A stretch of DNA of 64,000 bases from Caryophanales bacterium UBA4682 (GTDB lineage Bacteria; Bacillota_I; Bacilli_A; RFN20; CAG-288): positions 62,001-126,000 of the forward strand of contig DHKY01000003.1 of the NCBI GenBank assembly GCA_002404995.1, in the 5' to 3' direction. Positions 8,772-16,355 of this stretch are shown piece after piece; position 1 is the stretch's first letter; every line of letters begins with the position of its first letter. The translations under genes and the position numbers were made by a program. A model generated the notes under the pieces. The model did not search any database and was not told the DNA's origin. It worked only from the letters and a program-made list of their open reading frames with translations.

Positions 8772-9419
8772 TTAATTTTGGAGCTTTAGACCGGATTTAT
8801 AATTATCCCTCAATATTAGGCCTTTAACTTTCCGGGGATTTTGTTTCTGTATTTGCTTTAGTGCGGCCGAAAATGTGCTTCCTGAAGTAAAGACATCGTC
8901 AAAAAGAACAATCTTTTTTCCTTCTATTTTTTCCTTTCTAGAAGAAAAAAGAATATCGTCGGACTTTCTGCGTTCCATCGCAGTCTTCTCTTTCTGTTGT
9001 TTATCGGTCGTCTTAACTAAGCAAGAGCAGTAAGAAAGACCAACTGCTTTTAGCATTTCTTCCAGATGCACAAAACCACGCCTTTCATTTCGTTCCTTCG
9101 AGGAAGGCAAGGGAACAATCTGATAGCCTTGGAAGTAAATTCGTATCCAAGGCAAGAAGTAGAAAAGAAAAGCTTTTGCTAGCATAATATCACCATATTC
9201 CTTGTATCGCATAAGCCTGTCTTTCATCAAGCCATCGTATATAGATAGGAACAAGATGTCTGTATCATAATGTCTTCTCCATACAAGCTGTTTATCAATT
9301 TCTTTCAAGCAATCATCACAAAGAACAGGAGATACCTCAATCCTTCTACGATAAGGGGAAATTCGCCTTTTCTTCAGGCAGTTAAGACAATAAACTTCGG
9401 TTGTATCTTTCAATTTCAT
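8772..9419 (-). CDS. comFC: ComFC-like phosphoribosyltransferase-fold competence protein
   Basis: About 215 residues from the ATG at 9419. An N-terminal zinc finger has paired cysteines CLNC near residue 9 and CDDC near residue 32. A type I phosphoribosyltransferase domain follows, with PLPSSKERNERRGF and the PRPP-binding loop VLFDDVFTSGSTF (about residues 180-192). ComFC acts with ComFA in DNA uptake during natural transformation and is sometimes called an amidophosphoribosyltransferase. A longer reading frame to 9578 exists, but it only overlaps comFA. The ATG at 9419 has GGAGAGGGA upstream and overlaps the comFA end by 38 bases. The comFA-comFC order is standard. Confidence 0.9.
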   Translation of the reverse strand: MKLKDTTEVYCLNCLKKRRISPYRRRIEVSPVLCDDCLKEIDKQLVWRRHYDTDILFLSIYDGLMKDRLMRYKEYGDIMLAKAFLFYFLPWIRIYFQGYQIVPLPSSKERNERRGFVHLEEMLKAVGLSYCSCLVKTTDKQQKEKTAMERRKSDDILFSSRKEKIEGKKIVLFDDVFTSGSTFSAALKQIQKQNPRKVKGLILRDNYKSGLKLQN

Positions 9420-10542
9420 GAACTGCACGTTCCCTCTCCCTTGTTTTTTCTTCAGCAATAAAATAGACTTCACCTCTTTCCGCATGGATTTTCCGTCCGA
9501 CACGGCCAGAAATCTGAACCAAGCTTGCACTATCAAACAATGGGTGATCAGCATGGAAAATAATAACCTGCAAGTCAAAGACAGTGACCCCTCTTTCCAG
9601 AATAGAGGTAGTCACAAGGTAGCGGTACTCTTTATTCTTGAATTTCTCGATTATCTGCCGACGTTCCCCTTCTTTCGAAGAGACAAAAGCTCCTCCTTGT
9701 ATAAAAAGTGAAAGAAAGGAAAAGAGCTTTTTTCCTTCCTCGATAGTAGGAGAAAAAACAAAGACCGGTTTCTCCTCTTTCAGGAAACACTTTAAACGCT
9801 TATAGCAAGAATAGTAACAGCCCAGCGAAGATGAGAGAATCCTTTCTGGAACAGGAAGCGGAAACCGATGATAACGGGAAAAAAGTTTTAAAAGAATTCC
9901 ATTGTCTTCAAGTACTGTCTTTATCTGTTCTTCTCCTGGAGTAGCGGAGAGAAGTATATATTTTCCCTTTACGCTTTTGCGAAAAAAAGATTCCAATACC
10001 GGATTGTCTTTAAAAGGAAATGCATCGATTTCATCAAGGATCAATAAATCAAAATAAGATGGGTATCGATACAGCTGATGCGTTGTCAAAACAACGATAT
10101 CACCATTGGTTTTTTCGCTATGACCTCCATAGACAGCAACCACATCTGCATCCGGAAACGCTTCGCAGATGCGTGGCACCAAGTCCACCACAACATCTTT
10201 TCTAGGTGTGGCAAATCCCACATGTTTTCTTTTTTTCAGCCTCCTTTCCCTAGATGAGTAAACAAGTTCCGTCTTTCCAGCTCCAGTAACAGCATGGATT
10301 AAAACATTATGTCCATCTTGTAACGCTTTTCTTGCCTCACTACTAGTTGTTTCTTGCTCTTTACTAAGTGGATATTTCAAATTAAGCTTTATCCCACTAT
10401 TTGGCACATAATTTATATCAGCTGTTTTTCCTATAAAAGAAATGCATCGGCGACAATAAGGAGTCCCATTCTTATATGCTATAAAAGGTGCACCAGAAGC
10501 ATGGCAGATTGGACAAATATAAAAAACTGGTTTCTTTCCCAT
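9382..10542 (-). CDS. comFA: ComFA, DEAD-box-like ATPase for DNA uptake
   Basis: Cytoplasmic-face ATP-dependent translocase that helps pull single-stranded DNA through the ComEC channel. 386 residues. The N-terminal zinc finger has CPICHA and CRRC (about residues 10-35). Helicase motifs are Walker A VTGAGKTELVY, the Ia-like GFATPRKDVVVDLVPR, the DEAD-like box LILDEIDAFPF, LLSATP, TTSILERGVTVF and QISGRVGRK. These match ComFA closely, including ATPR-DVV and YGGHS. No clear ribosome site precedes the ATG at 10542. Its transcript probably comes from the upstream thioesterase/HAD unit, 39 bases away. Other competence genes (comE, comG) are not in the window. Confidence 0.94.
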   Translation of the reverse strand: MGKKPVFYICPICHASGAPFIAYKNGTPYCRRCISFIGKTADINYVPNSGIKLNLKYPLSKEQETTSSEARKALQDGHNVLIHAVTGAGKTELVYSSRERRLKKRKHVGFATPRKDVVVDLVPRICEAFPDADVVAVYGGHSEKTNGDIVVLTTHQLYRYPSYFDLLILDEIDAFPFKDNPVLESFFRKSVKGKYILLSATPGEEQIKTVLEDNGILLKLFSRYHRFPLPVPERILSSSLGCYYSCYKRLKCFLKEEKPVFVFSPTIEEGKKLFSFLSLFIQGGAFVSSKEGERRQIIEKFKNKEYRYLVTTSILERGVTVFDLQVIIFHADHPLFDSASLVQISGRVGRKIHAERGEVYFIAEEKTRERERAVHEIERYNRSLLS

Positions 10543-10581
10543 TCCATTAAATATGGGAATTCAAATCCAGTTTTTTCTTTT

Positions 10582-11334
10582 TTATCGATAAAACTTTGCC
10601 TTGAAGGACAAAGTCCCGTCCTCTTTCATTCCCTTGACTTCCTGCACATTTTCCTTCTTAAGGACAGACAAGGAAAGCATTTCACCTAACCTACATTCTT
10701 TTTCGAAATTGATTTCAAAAGAAGAAAAGGAAATATCTGTAATTGCCTCGGCCAGTCCAAGATAAATCGTGTTGTTCCTATGGCCATTTGAATCGATATC
10801 TTTTTCCTCGACTCGGTATTCAGAAACAGGTGTGAAGTCTTCTTCACTCCTATCAAGTCCCTTCAGGCGTTCAAAGCCTGGCAAGGGAATCCTGTTTGCT
10901 ATTTCCGGAGCATTTTTCCTAATCTGCTCTTTTGCCTTTCTGACCGGCTTCCTTCTTCTTGTTTTCGGATCCCTATAGACCCAAAGCGTAGATAAAGCAA
11001 AGACAGGCTGATTTTCTTCATCTAATAAATAACAGTAACGTTCACTCTGTATCAAAGAGAAAGCACGGGGATAGGTAACAAGCAACAAACGTTCTGCTTT
11101 TTTCAATGGGCGATAGAAAATACCTTTGGCTCGGCAGATCACGTAAAGAAAATCTTCTTCTTTTTCAAAGCTTTCTCCCCTTCCGAGCTTTTCAATCTGT
11201 ATACCAGCTGCATCCTGCCTGCAATGAAGAAGCGATTTCAGATTTGGACGATTCAACGAATCCGTTTCCACTTTCCATTCCAGACTCTGGTACTCCTTTT
11301 GGTCATTCAATGGATGTAGATATTGTTGATTCAT
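10582..11334 (-). CDS. Acyl-ACP thioesterase (FatA/FatB-like)
   Basis: 250 residues with two hot-dog domains. The first ends in the WVYMDPKTRRM segment (AGG-Met) typical of acyl-ACP thioesterases. The second has DIDSNGHMNNTIYLG (about residues 192-206), matching the family DxDxNGHVNN active-site helix. In the standard code the key motif would read GHRNN. Family enzymes hydrolyse fatty acyl-ACP to release free fatty acids. In Firmicutes the released acids could be re-used through FakAB-type kinases, and a FakA/DegV pair lies at 24.8-27.3 kb. The gene starts two bases before the HAD stop, so the two are co-transcribed. Confidence 0.85.
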   Translation of the reverse strand: MNQQYLHPLNDQKEYQSLEWKVETDSLNRPNLKSLLHCRQDAAGIQIEKLGRGESFEKEEDFLYVICRAKGIFYRPLKKAERLLLVTYPRAFSLIQSERYCYLLDEENQPVFALSTLWVYRDPKTRRRKPVRKAKEQIRKNAPEIANRIPLPGFERLKGLDRSEEDFTPVSEYRVEEKDIDSNGHRNNTIYLGLAEAITDISFSSFEINFEKECRLGEMLSLSVLKKENVQEVKGMKEDGTLSFKAKFYR

Positions 11335-11335
11335 T

Positions 11336-12064
11336 CTAGAGTCCTAGTTCCTTGATGAGATCTTGCTTGATTTCAGCATAGGATTTAACTTCTTTAAACT
11401 TCCTGTCTTTCCTTGCCGGAAATTCAGGAAGAATATAAGGCTTATTGTTCTTATAGTTCAGCCAATAGGATTTCTTGAAGCCTGCATTATTTGATCCAAA
11501 AGCATCTTGGAGATAGGCATCACCAATATAAATAGCATTCTCCGGTTTCACATTCGCAATCTTAAGACCCGAAAGGAAGAAATAAGGATTTGGCTTCTTA
11601 ACAGCGATGTCAGAGGAGGCAAGGACAAATTCGAAATGATGGTTCTTAATCTGGCTAAGAATCTCTTTCCGAGTATCTTCTTCCGTATATATCGTGTTCG
11701 AAAGGCAGGCATATCGAATCTGCTTTTCTTCTAGGAAAGTCAGGAAATCATCAATTCCCTCTACTGGACGTGGGCACAAATAATGAAGAGTCTCAGAGTC
11801 CGCGACTTCGATTGAGCAATCCAGTTTAACAGAAAACAATGTAACAACAAGCTTAAAGAAGGCATAAGAAGTAATTTCGTAGAGACTATGGGAAGAATAA
11901 TATTTATCTGCAAATTCAAACGCAAAGCTATAAACCTTTTCCCAGTCGACCTCGTCTTTATTCACACAATGATCATATAAGGGCAGAACTGTCCAGCGTT
12001 CATCTTTTTCCTGAAAACGAATCAAAGTATCCCAGCAATCAAAGAAAACCATCGTTTTATTCAT
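11336..12064 (-). CDS. HAD-superfamily hydrolase
   Basis: About 242 residues. HAD motif I is FFDCWDTLI (Asp10-x-x-x-Asp-like, near the N-terminus), motif II is LSNT near residue 133, motif III is the lysine in VKKPNP, and motif IV is YIGDAYLQD. The cap is inserted between motifs I and II (subfamily IA style). The substrate cannot be told from sequence. The ATG at 12064 is favoured over a TTG one codon upstream because GGAGG is eight bases away. The gene leads a unit with the thioesterase and probably comFA-comFC. A TGATAAAAT -10-like box lies just upstream (about 12088). Confidence 0.85.
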   Translation of the reverse strand: MNKTMVFFDCWDTLIRFQEKDERWTVLPLYDHCVNKDEVDWEKVYSFAFEFADKYYSSHSLYEITSYAFFKLVVTLFSVKLDCSIEVADSETLHYLCPRPVEGIDDFLTFLEEKQIRYACLSNTIYTEEDTRKEILSQIKNHHFEFVLASSDIAVKKPNPYFFLSGLKIANVKPENAIYIGDAYLQDAFGSNNAGFKKSYWLNYKNNKPYILPEFPARKDRKFKEVKSYAEIKQDLIKELGL

Positions 12065-12224
12065 CAAAATAACCTCCGGGCTTTATTTTATCATCTAACC
12101 AGATTTTTAAGAATGGGTTTTAGCTCTTCAAAAGATAAACGGTTTCATTTGCCTTTGAAAAGAAGAAAGATTAAACTATAGATGTTTGAATTGATAGTTA
12201 ATTCTATTGAATAACACACAGGGA

Positions 12225-12262
12225 AACCCGGCTGATTCTTATCTGAACAGCCGGGTTTTCTT
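12225..12262 (+). terminator. Strong hairpin terminator with no annotated gene upstream
   Basis: AACCCGGCTG pairs perfectly with CAGCCGGGTT across a 13-base loop and is followed by TTTTC. It reads as a plus-strand terminator, but the 160 bases before it hold no reading frame and the nearest upstream gene is on the minus strand. It may end an unrecognised small RNA or stop antisense transcription into the HAD gene. Confidence 0.6.
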
Positions 12263-12314
12263 GTAAAAAAGCAAAAACCAGGAACGCAATTTAAGCAGTT
12301 CTGTTTTTTTCTCA

Positions 12315-12344
12315 TTGTAATAAGCTTTCCTCGGGTGTTACAAT
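12315..12344 (+). promoter_or_regulatory. Promoter of the first four-helix membrane protein
   Basis: TTGTAA and TACAAT are separated by 18 bases, 50 bases before the start codon at 12394. AAGGAAGG lies in the leader. Confidence 0.55.
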
Positions 12345-12393
12345 ATTTTAGAAATAAAGAGGTATTTATTAATAAGGAAGGGGGCCACGGAAT

Positions 12394-13275
12394 ATGGCAA
12401 AATCAGAAACTGTTGTCACTGCAAAAAAGCGGACTAAAAAACCAAAATCAATTCTCGTCTTCGATATTATCTTCATTGTATTAGCAATCTTGCTTGTTAT
12501 CGGAGCATTGTTCATCTTCACTCCGAGGAACAAAGTCCTTACTTCACTGCCGAAAAGTTGGGTCACAAACCTTTATAACTGGGTCACTTGGCATGTTCTC
12601 AAGCCGTTCAAGAGGACAAGGCAGGTCGGTGGTCCGAACGGCGTCTTATCGCAGGGTTACACTGCTGCTTTCTTCCTCTTCATTATCGCTTTCTGCTTAG
12701 TCTTCCTTTTCTACCTGCTCTATCAGCCATTCGTTGTCTTAGCCAGCAACACCGCCAAAGGAAAAACTCAGAAATATCGTAAAGTCCTTTGCTGGGTCAC
12801 CTTCATCGTTAATCTCATCGCTACTTTAAGGCTTGTCTCTCTTCTCTACCAGTATCGTTGCGAAAAGATCTTTGGCGCTGCCTATTCTTGGTGGCCGAAA
12901 TTCTTCAACCGAATTGCCAACAGCCTCCAGAATGGCAAACTCAGTGTTATTAACCTCAGTTTCATTTCAATCAATGGTGCCTTCAACGCATTTGCCTGGG
13001 CTGCCATCGCTAGGGTTGTCTTCGAAATCATTAGGCTATTGATTGCCGGTTGTGGAAAAGCTGTTGAAGTTGCTCCTGCTGCTGTCGAAGAAGTCAAAGA
13101 AGCAGAAAAAGCCGTTGAAGAAGTTCCGGAAGAAGCTCCTGTCGAAGAGCCGGAAGCCAAACCTGTTATGGCTGAAGAAAAAGCTCCGGAAGTCAAGCCA
13201 CATGAAGTCATGTATCCAACCGTCCGTGATCTTGAGCTTCTCGCTTCCTTAGAACCGATTCATATCTCCGACTAA
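12394..13275 (+). CDS. Four-helix membrane protein with acidic C-terminal tail (family unknown)
   Basis: 293 residues, paralogue of the gene that follows. A basic N-terminus (AKSETVVTAKKRTKK) precedes a hydrophobic helix at about 20-42. Further helices lie at about 88-112, 128-148 and 195-220. The last reads IAMVVFEIIMLLIAGCGKA after AGG-Met. In the standard code three helices would contain buried arginines. Residues 225-275 are rich in Glu, Pro, Ala and Val. The end is TVRDLELLASLEPIHISD. The shared core with the next gene includes YQPFV.AxNxxKGKTQ.YRKV and YxxREKIFGxAYSW. I do not recognise the family. It has its own promoter and terminator, so it is not simply the first half of an operon. 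Confidence 0.8.
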   Translation: MAKSETVVTAKKRTKKPKSILVFDIIFIVLAILLVIGALFIFTPRNKVLTSLPKSWVTNLYNWVTWHVLKPFKRTRQVGGPNGVLSQGYTAAFFLFIIAFCLVFLFYLLYQPFVVLASNTAKGKTQKYRKVLCWVTFIVNLIATLRLVSLLYQYRCEKIFGAAYSWWPKFFNRIANSLQNGKLSVINLSFISINGAFNAFAWAAIARVVFEIIRLLIAGCGKAVEVAPAAVEEVKEAEKAVEEVPEEAPVEEPEAKPVMAEEKAPEVKPHEVMYPTVRDLELLASLEPIHISD

Positions 13276-13289
13276 TCTAAAAAAGAAAA

Positions 13290-13319
13290 AAAGCCAGGGT
13301 GAAAGCCCTGGCTTTTTTG
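13290..13319 (+). terminator. Intrinsic terminator
   Basis: AAGCCAGGG-TGAAAG-CCCTGGCTT followed by TTTTG, ending the first membrane-protein gene. The rest of the 13320-13555 gap shows no gene. Confidence 0.85.
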
Positions 13320-13556
13320 TTTCCCTAGAGTCTAATGGGATGTGCTTTATTCAATTTATACGCATATTCCTTGATTTTTTTAAAAAGCAACTTTTTTTCA
13401 TTTCACTGGCAGCTTTATAAATCATCCATCATTTTTCATAAACTTTATGCCCTTGTTCATTGAATTTGCCGACTTTAAAACAGCCTTACTTGTTGTACCT
13501 ATCTAGAAGAAATAAGTTGTTTCCTTTGCTTTCTTGCAAAGTCTATAAGAAAATTG

Positions 13557-13586
13557 TTGAACTAGAATTTAATAGAGTGTTAAAAT
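13557..13586 (+). promoter_or_regulatory. Promoter of the second membrane-protein paralogue
   Basis: TTGAAC and TAAAAT with an 18-base spacer, followed by a leader containing GGAAGGAGG before the ATG at 13644. The layout resembles the promoter of the upstream paralogue. Confidence 0.5.
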
Positions 13587-13643
13587 GTTATCAACTGAAA
13601 GGATTGTAGTTTTTCAGTAAATAGGAAGGAGGCCAATAGGGAA

Positions 13644-16265
13644 ATGGCTAAATCCAAAACGGTTGCCAAAAATGGCACCAAAAAAGCTAAAGCGCTTTTT
13701 GTATTTGACATCATTTTCATCATCTTGGTTCTTCTCGCGGTTATCAGTGCTGTTCTTCTTTTTACTCCGCTTCAGAATTCACTTCCTAACCCTGGCGAGA
13801 ACCTAAGGAACAATTTGTACACATGGGTCTATTATCATGTGCTCAAACCGTTCGACAGGGGTATTCGTCAGAATCTGAACGGCTATCCATCCAAGCCTTT
13901 CACAGTTGCATTCTTCCTCTGGCTGATTTATTTGGCCGGTGTATTGTTCCTTTATAGGCTTTATCAGCCATTTGTCATCAGGGCTAATAATAAGGTTAAA
14001 GGCAAAACACAGGTTTATCGTAAAGTCATTGCTTGGATTACATTCATCATTATTCTTGTCTGCGGCCTTGCTCTGTTCTCTCAGCTTTATCGCAACCGCA
14101 GGGAAAAGATCTTCGGATCTGCTTATTCTTGGTTCAACGAACTCGTTGACCATATAGCAAGAAGCTTCAAGACCGGAAAACTTTATGGTCTAAAGTTGTC
14201 CCTTATCAGTAAAAATGGTTACTTCAATGCGTTCGCTTATGCTACCTTTGCCTGTATCTTCGTTGAAATTATCAGGCTAAGGATTGCCGGTTGTGGAAAA
14301 GCTGTGAAAGCTGTCGAAGCAAAGAAGGAAACCGAAAGCGAGCCTACGAATGAGGAACATGCGGATGAAGAGAAGGTTCCCGAAGCAGAAGAAAGTAGTG
14401 ATACCGAATCCGTCCCATATATTCCTCCGAAAGTCGTCACTGTCGAGCAAGCCCAGGAAAAAGCAAATGCTGAGAAAATTGAACCAACATATCATGATGT
14501 CAATCTTCTTAACCGCTTAGAATGCATCCACTCACAGCCAATAAAGGATTTGCCTGGATTAAACGAAAACGATCTTCAGAAAGTTCGTCTGGAGCTTGGC
14601 CCCGATGGCATTTACCCGATTGTAGATACAGCTGGCAAAGCCCTGTTAGAAAAATTAGATACAGTTTCGATTGAAGTACGTGTTCTTCCGGGCATTGACG
14701 AATGGAAGGCCGATCCTTGGAAAGAAGAGCCGAGGCAGGCCCAAGTTGAAGAAAGGGAAGTGGATTCCTCTAGGTTCGAAACCGTTAAACCAGTCGATCA
14801 AGAAATTGTCATCGAAGAGCCTGTTGATGAGAAGCCGATAGAAAAAGCAGAAGAACCTAAGCTCGAAGAATGTGTAGAAGAAAAGCCGGTAGAAGAAAAA
14901 ACAGTCGCTGATGAAAAACCAGTTGATGAGCCTACCCAGGAAGAGAAGAAAGAAACCCTTACTGACCTCACCGCTTCCGCGGCTCCGATTGCTAGGAATG
15001 AAGTTCCGATTACGGAATCTAAACCCTCTGAGCCTGCTGCCGAAGAAGAAAAGGAAGAAGAGCCAGAAGGACCGATTACTCTTGCCATCAACGACAACCT
15101 AGCTGATGGTCTCCGTCCTCAAGAAGAAATCCACGATAAGATTGTCGAAGAAGAAAATGACGATCGCTCGGCTTGGAAGAGGACACTTCCTTATAACAAA
15201 CATGAGGAATGTATAACCGAGCCAGTCACTCATGATAGCGAATGGCGCCTGCCGAAGTATGTTGCTCCCAAAATCACCGGTCCAGTCACCACATGCATTA
15301 ATCAGCTTCCAAATGATGGCAAACGTCCTCAGGAAGAAGAACATGCAAAAGTCGAACAAAGTCTTGGATTGAATCGTGAAGACAAGAAGCAAACCGTCAA
15401 AGACAATTCTCACCTTCCGATAACAACTCAGACAGCTCCGATTGATACCACCTGGATTTTACCTAGGTATGTCGCACCTAAGCCTAGGGGAACCGTCAAA
15501 AAAGTCGATTTAGCTCCAATCAGCAAGCCGAATGGCCTGACAAAGCCTACAGCAAGGAAGCCTGTCACTCCGATCAAGCCGATTGCTCCTGTCGCTGCAC
15601 CTGCTCCGATTGAGCCAGTTGAAGAAAAGAAAGAAGAACCGAAAGTCGTCGCACCTTTAGCTGGTCCGCTCCACTCCACTGAGAAGTCAAAGCATCAGAA
15701 GATTGAAGCTGTCAAAGCACGCCGTGTTCCGTTCACTCTTCAGAATTACCAATTGAAGACCTACAAAGGCGATCTTACCGCCGAGCAGGCCTTTGCAAGG
15801 GGTGTTACCAAAGTCCAGCCTACTGCGCGTCCTATCTTCGCCAATCAAGGCAACGAATCCGGTTGGAAACAGAAACGCCGTGAAGAAGAAATCCGTAAAA
15901 ACGGATATGCGGATGTCACAAAGGTCGAAAAGCTTAGCGGAAAGGTTGAACCTGCCTCTGTCCAAGTCTCTCCAAATGGAAGCTCAATCCGTGAATTACG
16001 TGCTTCCTTGAAAGCGGAAAAGGCAAAAGCAGAAGAAGTCAAAGCCGAAGAAAAGCAGCCTTCAGCTAAACCAGTTGCTCCGATTAAGCCGATTGCTCCA
16101 ATCAAGCCAGTCAATGCTCAGGAGAAACCTGCTGAAGAAAAGAAGCCTGAACAGCAGGCTCATCCGACAACCGCAAGCTTCTTCCATCCGCTCGCTCCGA
16201 TTGCTAAGAAGCCGAGGAAACGTCCGGAAATCAAGCCTGTCGATCCTCTCAGCAAAAAGAAGTAG
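13644..16265 (+). CDS. Large membrane protein with four helices and a long acidic, Pro-rich repeat tail (family unknown)
   Basis: 873 residues. Residues 1-225 align along their length with the preceding gene (same basic N-terminus, four helices, YRKV, RREKIFGSAYSW and EIIMLMIAGCGKA after AGG-Met). The remaining 650 residues are absent from the short paralogue. They comprise an acidic section (230-300), a segment GPDGIYPIVD near 332, Glu/Lys/Pro-rich linkers, two tandem repeats of about 70 residues (about 476-616), APIKPIAP-type Pro/Ala linkers, and a basic segment with AEQAFAMGVTKV near 712. No catalytic motif is seen. With both ends of the membrane domain charged, a scaffold or cell-envelope organising role is possible, but this is only inference. 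AGGAAGGAGG precedes the start, and a terminator follows at 16279. Confidence 0.82.
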   Translation: MAKSKTVAKNGTKKAKALFVFDIIFIILVLLAVISAVLLFTPLQNSLPNPGENLRNNLYTWVYYHVLKPFDRGIRQNLNGYPSKPFTVAFFLWLIYLAGVLFLYRLYQPFVIRANNKVKGKTQVYRKVIAWITFIIILVCGLALFSQLYRNRREKIFGSAYSWFNELVDHIARSFKTGKLYGLKLSLISKNGYFNAFAYATFACIFVEIIRLRIAGCGKAVKAVEAKKETESEPTNEEHADEEKVPEAEESSDTESVPYIPPKVVTVEQAQEKANAEKIEPTYHDVNLLNRLECIHSQPIKDLPGLNENDLQKVRLELGPDGIYPIVDTAGKALLEKLDTVSIEVRVLPGIDEWKADPWKEEPRQAQVEEREVDSSRFETVKPVDQEIVIEEPVDEKPIEKAEEPKLEECVEEKPVEEKTVADEKPVDEPTQEEKKETLTDLTASAAPIARNEVPITESKPSEPAAEEEKEEEPEGPITLAINDNLADGLRPQEEIHDKIVEEENDDRSAWKRTLPYNKHEECITEPVTHDSEWRLPKYVAPKITGPVTTCINQLPNDGKRPQEEEHAKVEQSLGLNREDKKQTVKDNSHLPITTQTAPIDTTWILPRYVAPKPRGTVKKVDLAPISKPNGLTKPTARKPVTPIKPIAPVAAPAPIEPVEEKKEEPKVVAPLAGPLHSTEKSKHQKIEAVKARRVPFTLQNYQLKTYKGDLTAEQAFARGVTKVQPTARPIFANQGNESGWKQKRREEEIRKNGYADVTKVEKLSGKVEPASVQVSPNGSSIRELRASLKAEKAKAEEVKAEEKQPSAKPVAPIKPIAPIKPVNAQEKPAEEKKPEQQAHPTTASFFHPLAPIAKKPRKRPEIKPVDPLSKKK
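15069..15491 (+). repeat. Two tandem protein repeats of about 70 codons
   Basis: Inside the 873-residue protein, unit 1 (15069-15278) and unit 2 (15279-about 15491) each start GPxT, then an Asn-containing strand, then (L/K)RPQEE.HxK, and end with W.LPxYVAPK. The second unit diverges in the middle. DNA identity looks modest, so the duplication is old. Confidence 0.7.
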
Positions 16266-16278
16266 CTACAATCCAAAA

Positions 16279-16310
16279 GTGGTCTGGCGCCTGCCAGGCC
16301 ACTTTTCTTT
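16279..16310 (+). terminator. Intrinsic terminator of the 873-residue membrane-protein gene
   Basis: GTGGTCTGGC-GCCT-GCCAGGCCAC followed by TTTTCTTTT on the plus strand. Confidence 0.85.
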
Positions 16311-16314
16311 TATC

Positions 16315-16345
16315 AAAAAAGACAGGCCGAACAGCCTGCCTTTTC
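16315..16345 (-). terminator. Intrinsic terminator of the lipoprotein gene at 16356
   Basis: On the minus strand GGCAGGC-TGTTC-GGCCTGTC followed by TTTTTT. It lies back to back with the plus-strand terminator. Confidence 0.8.
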
Positions 16346-16355
16346 AGAAAGAGTC

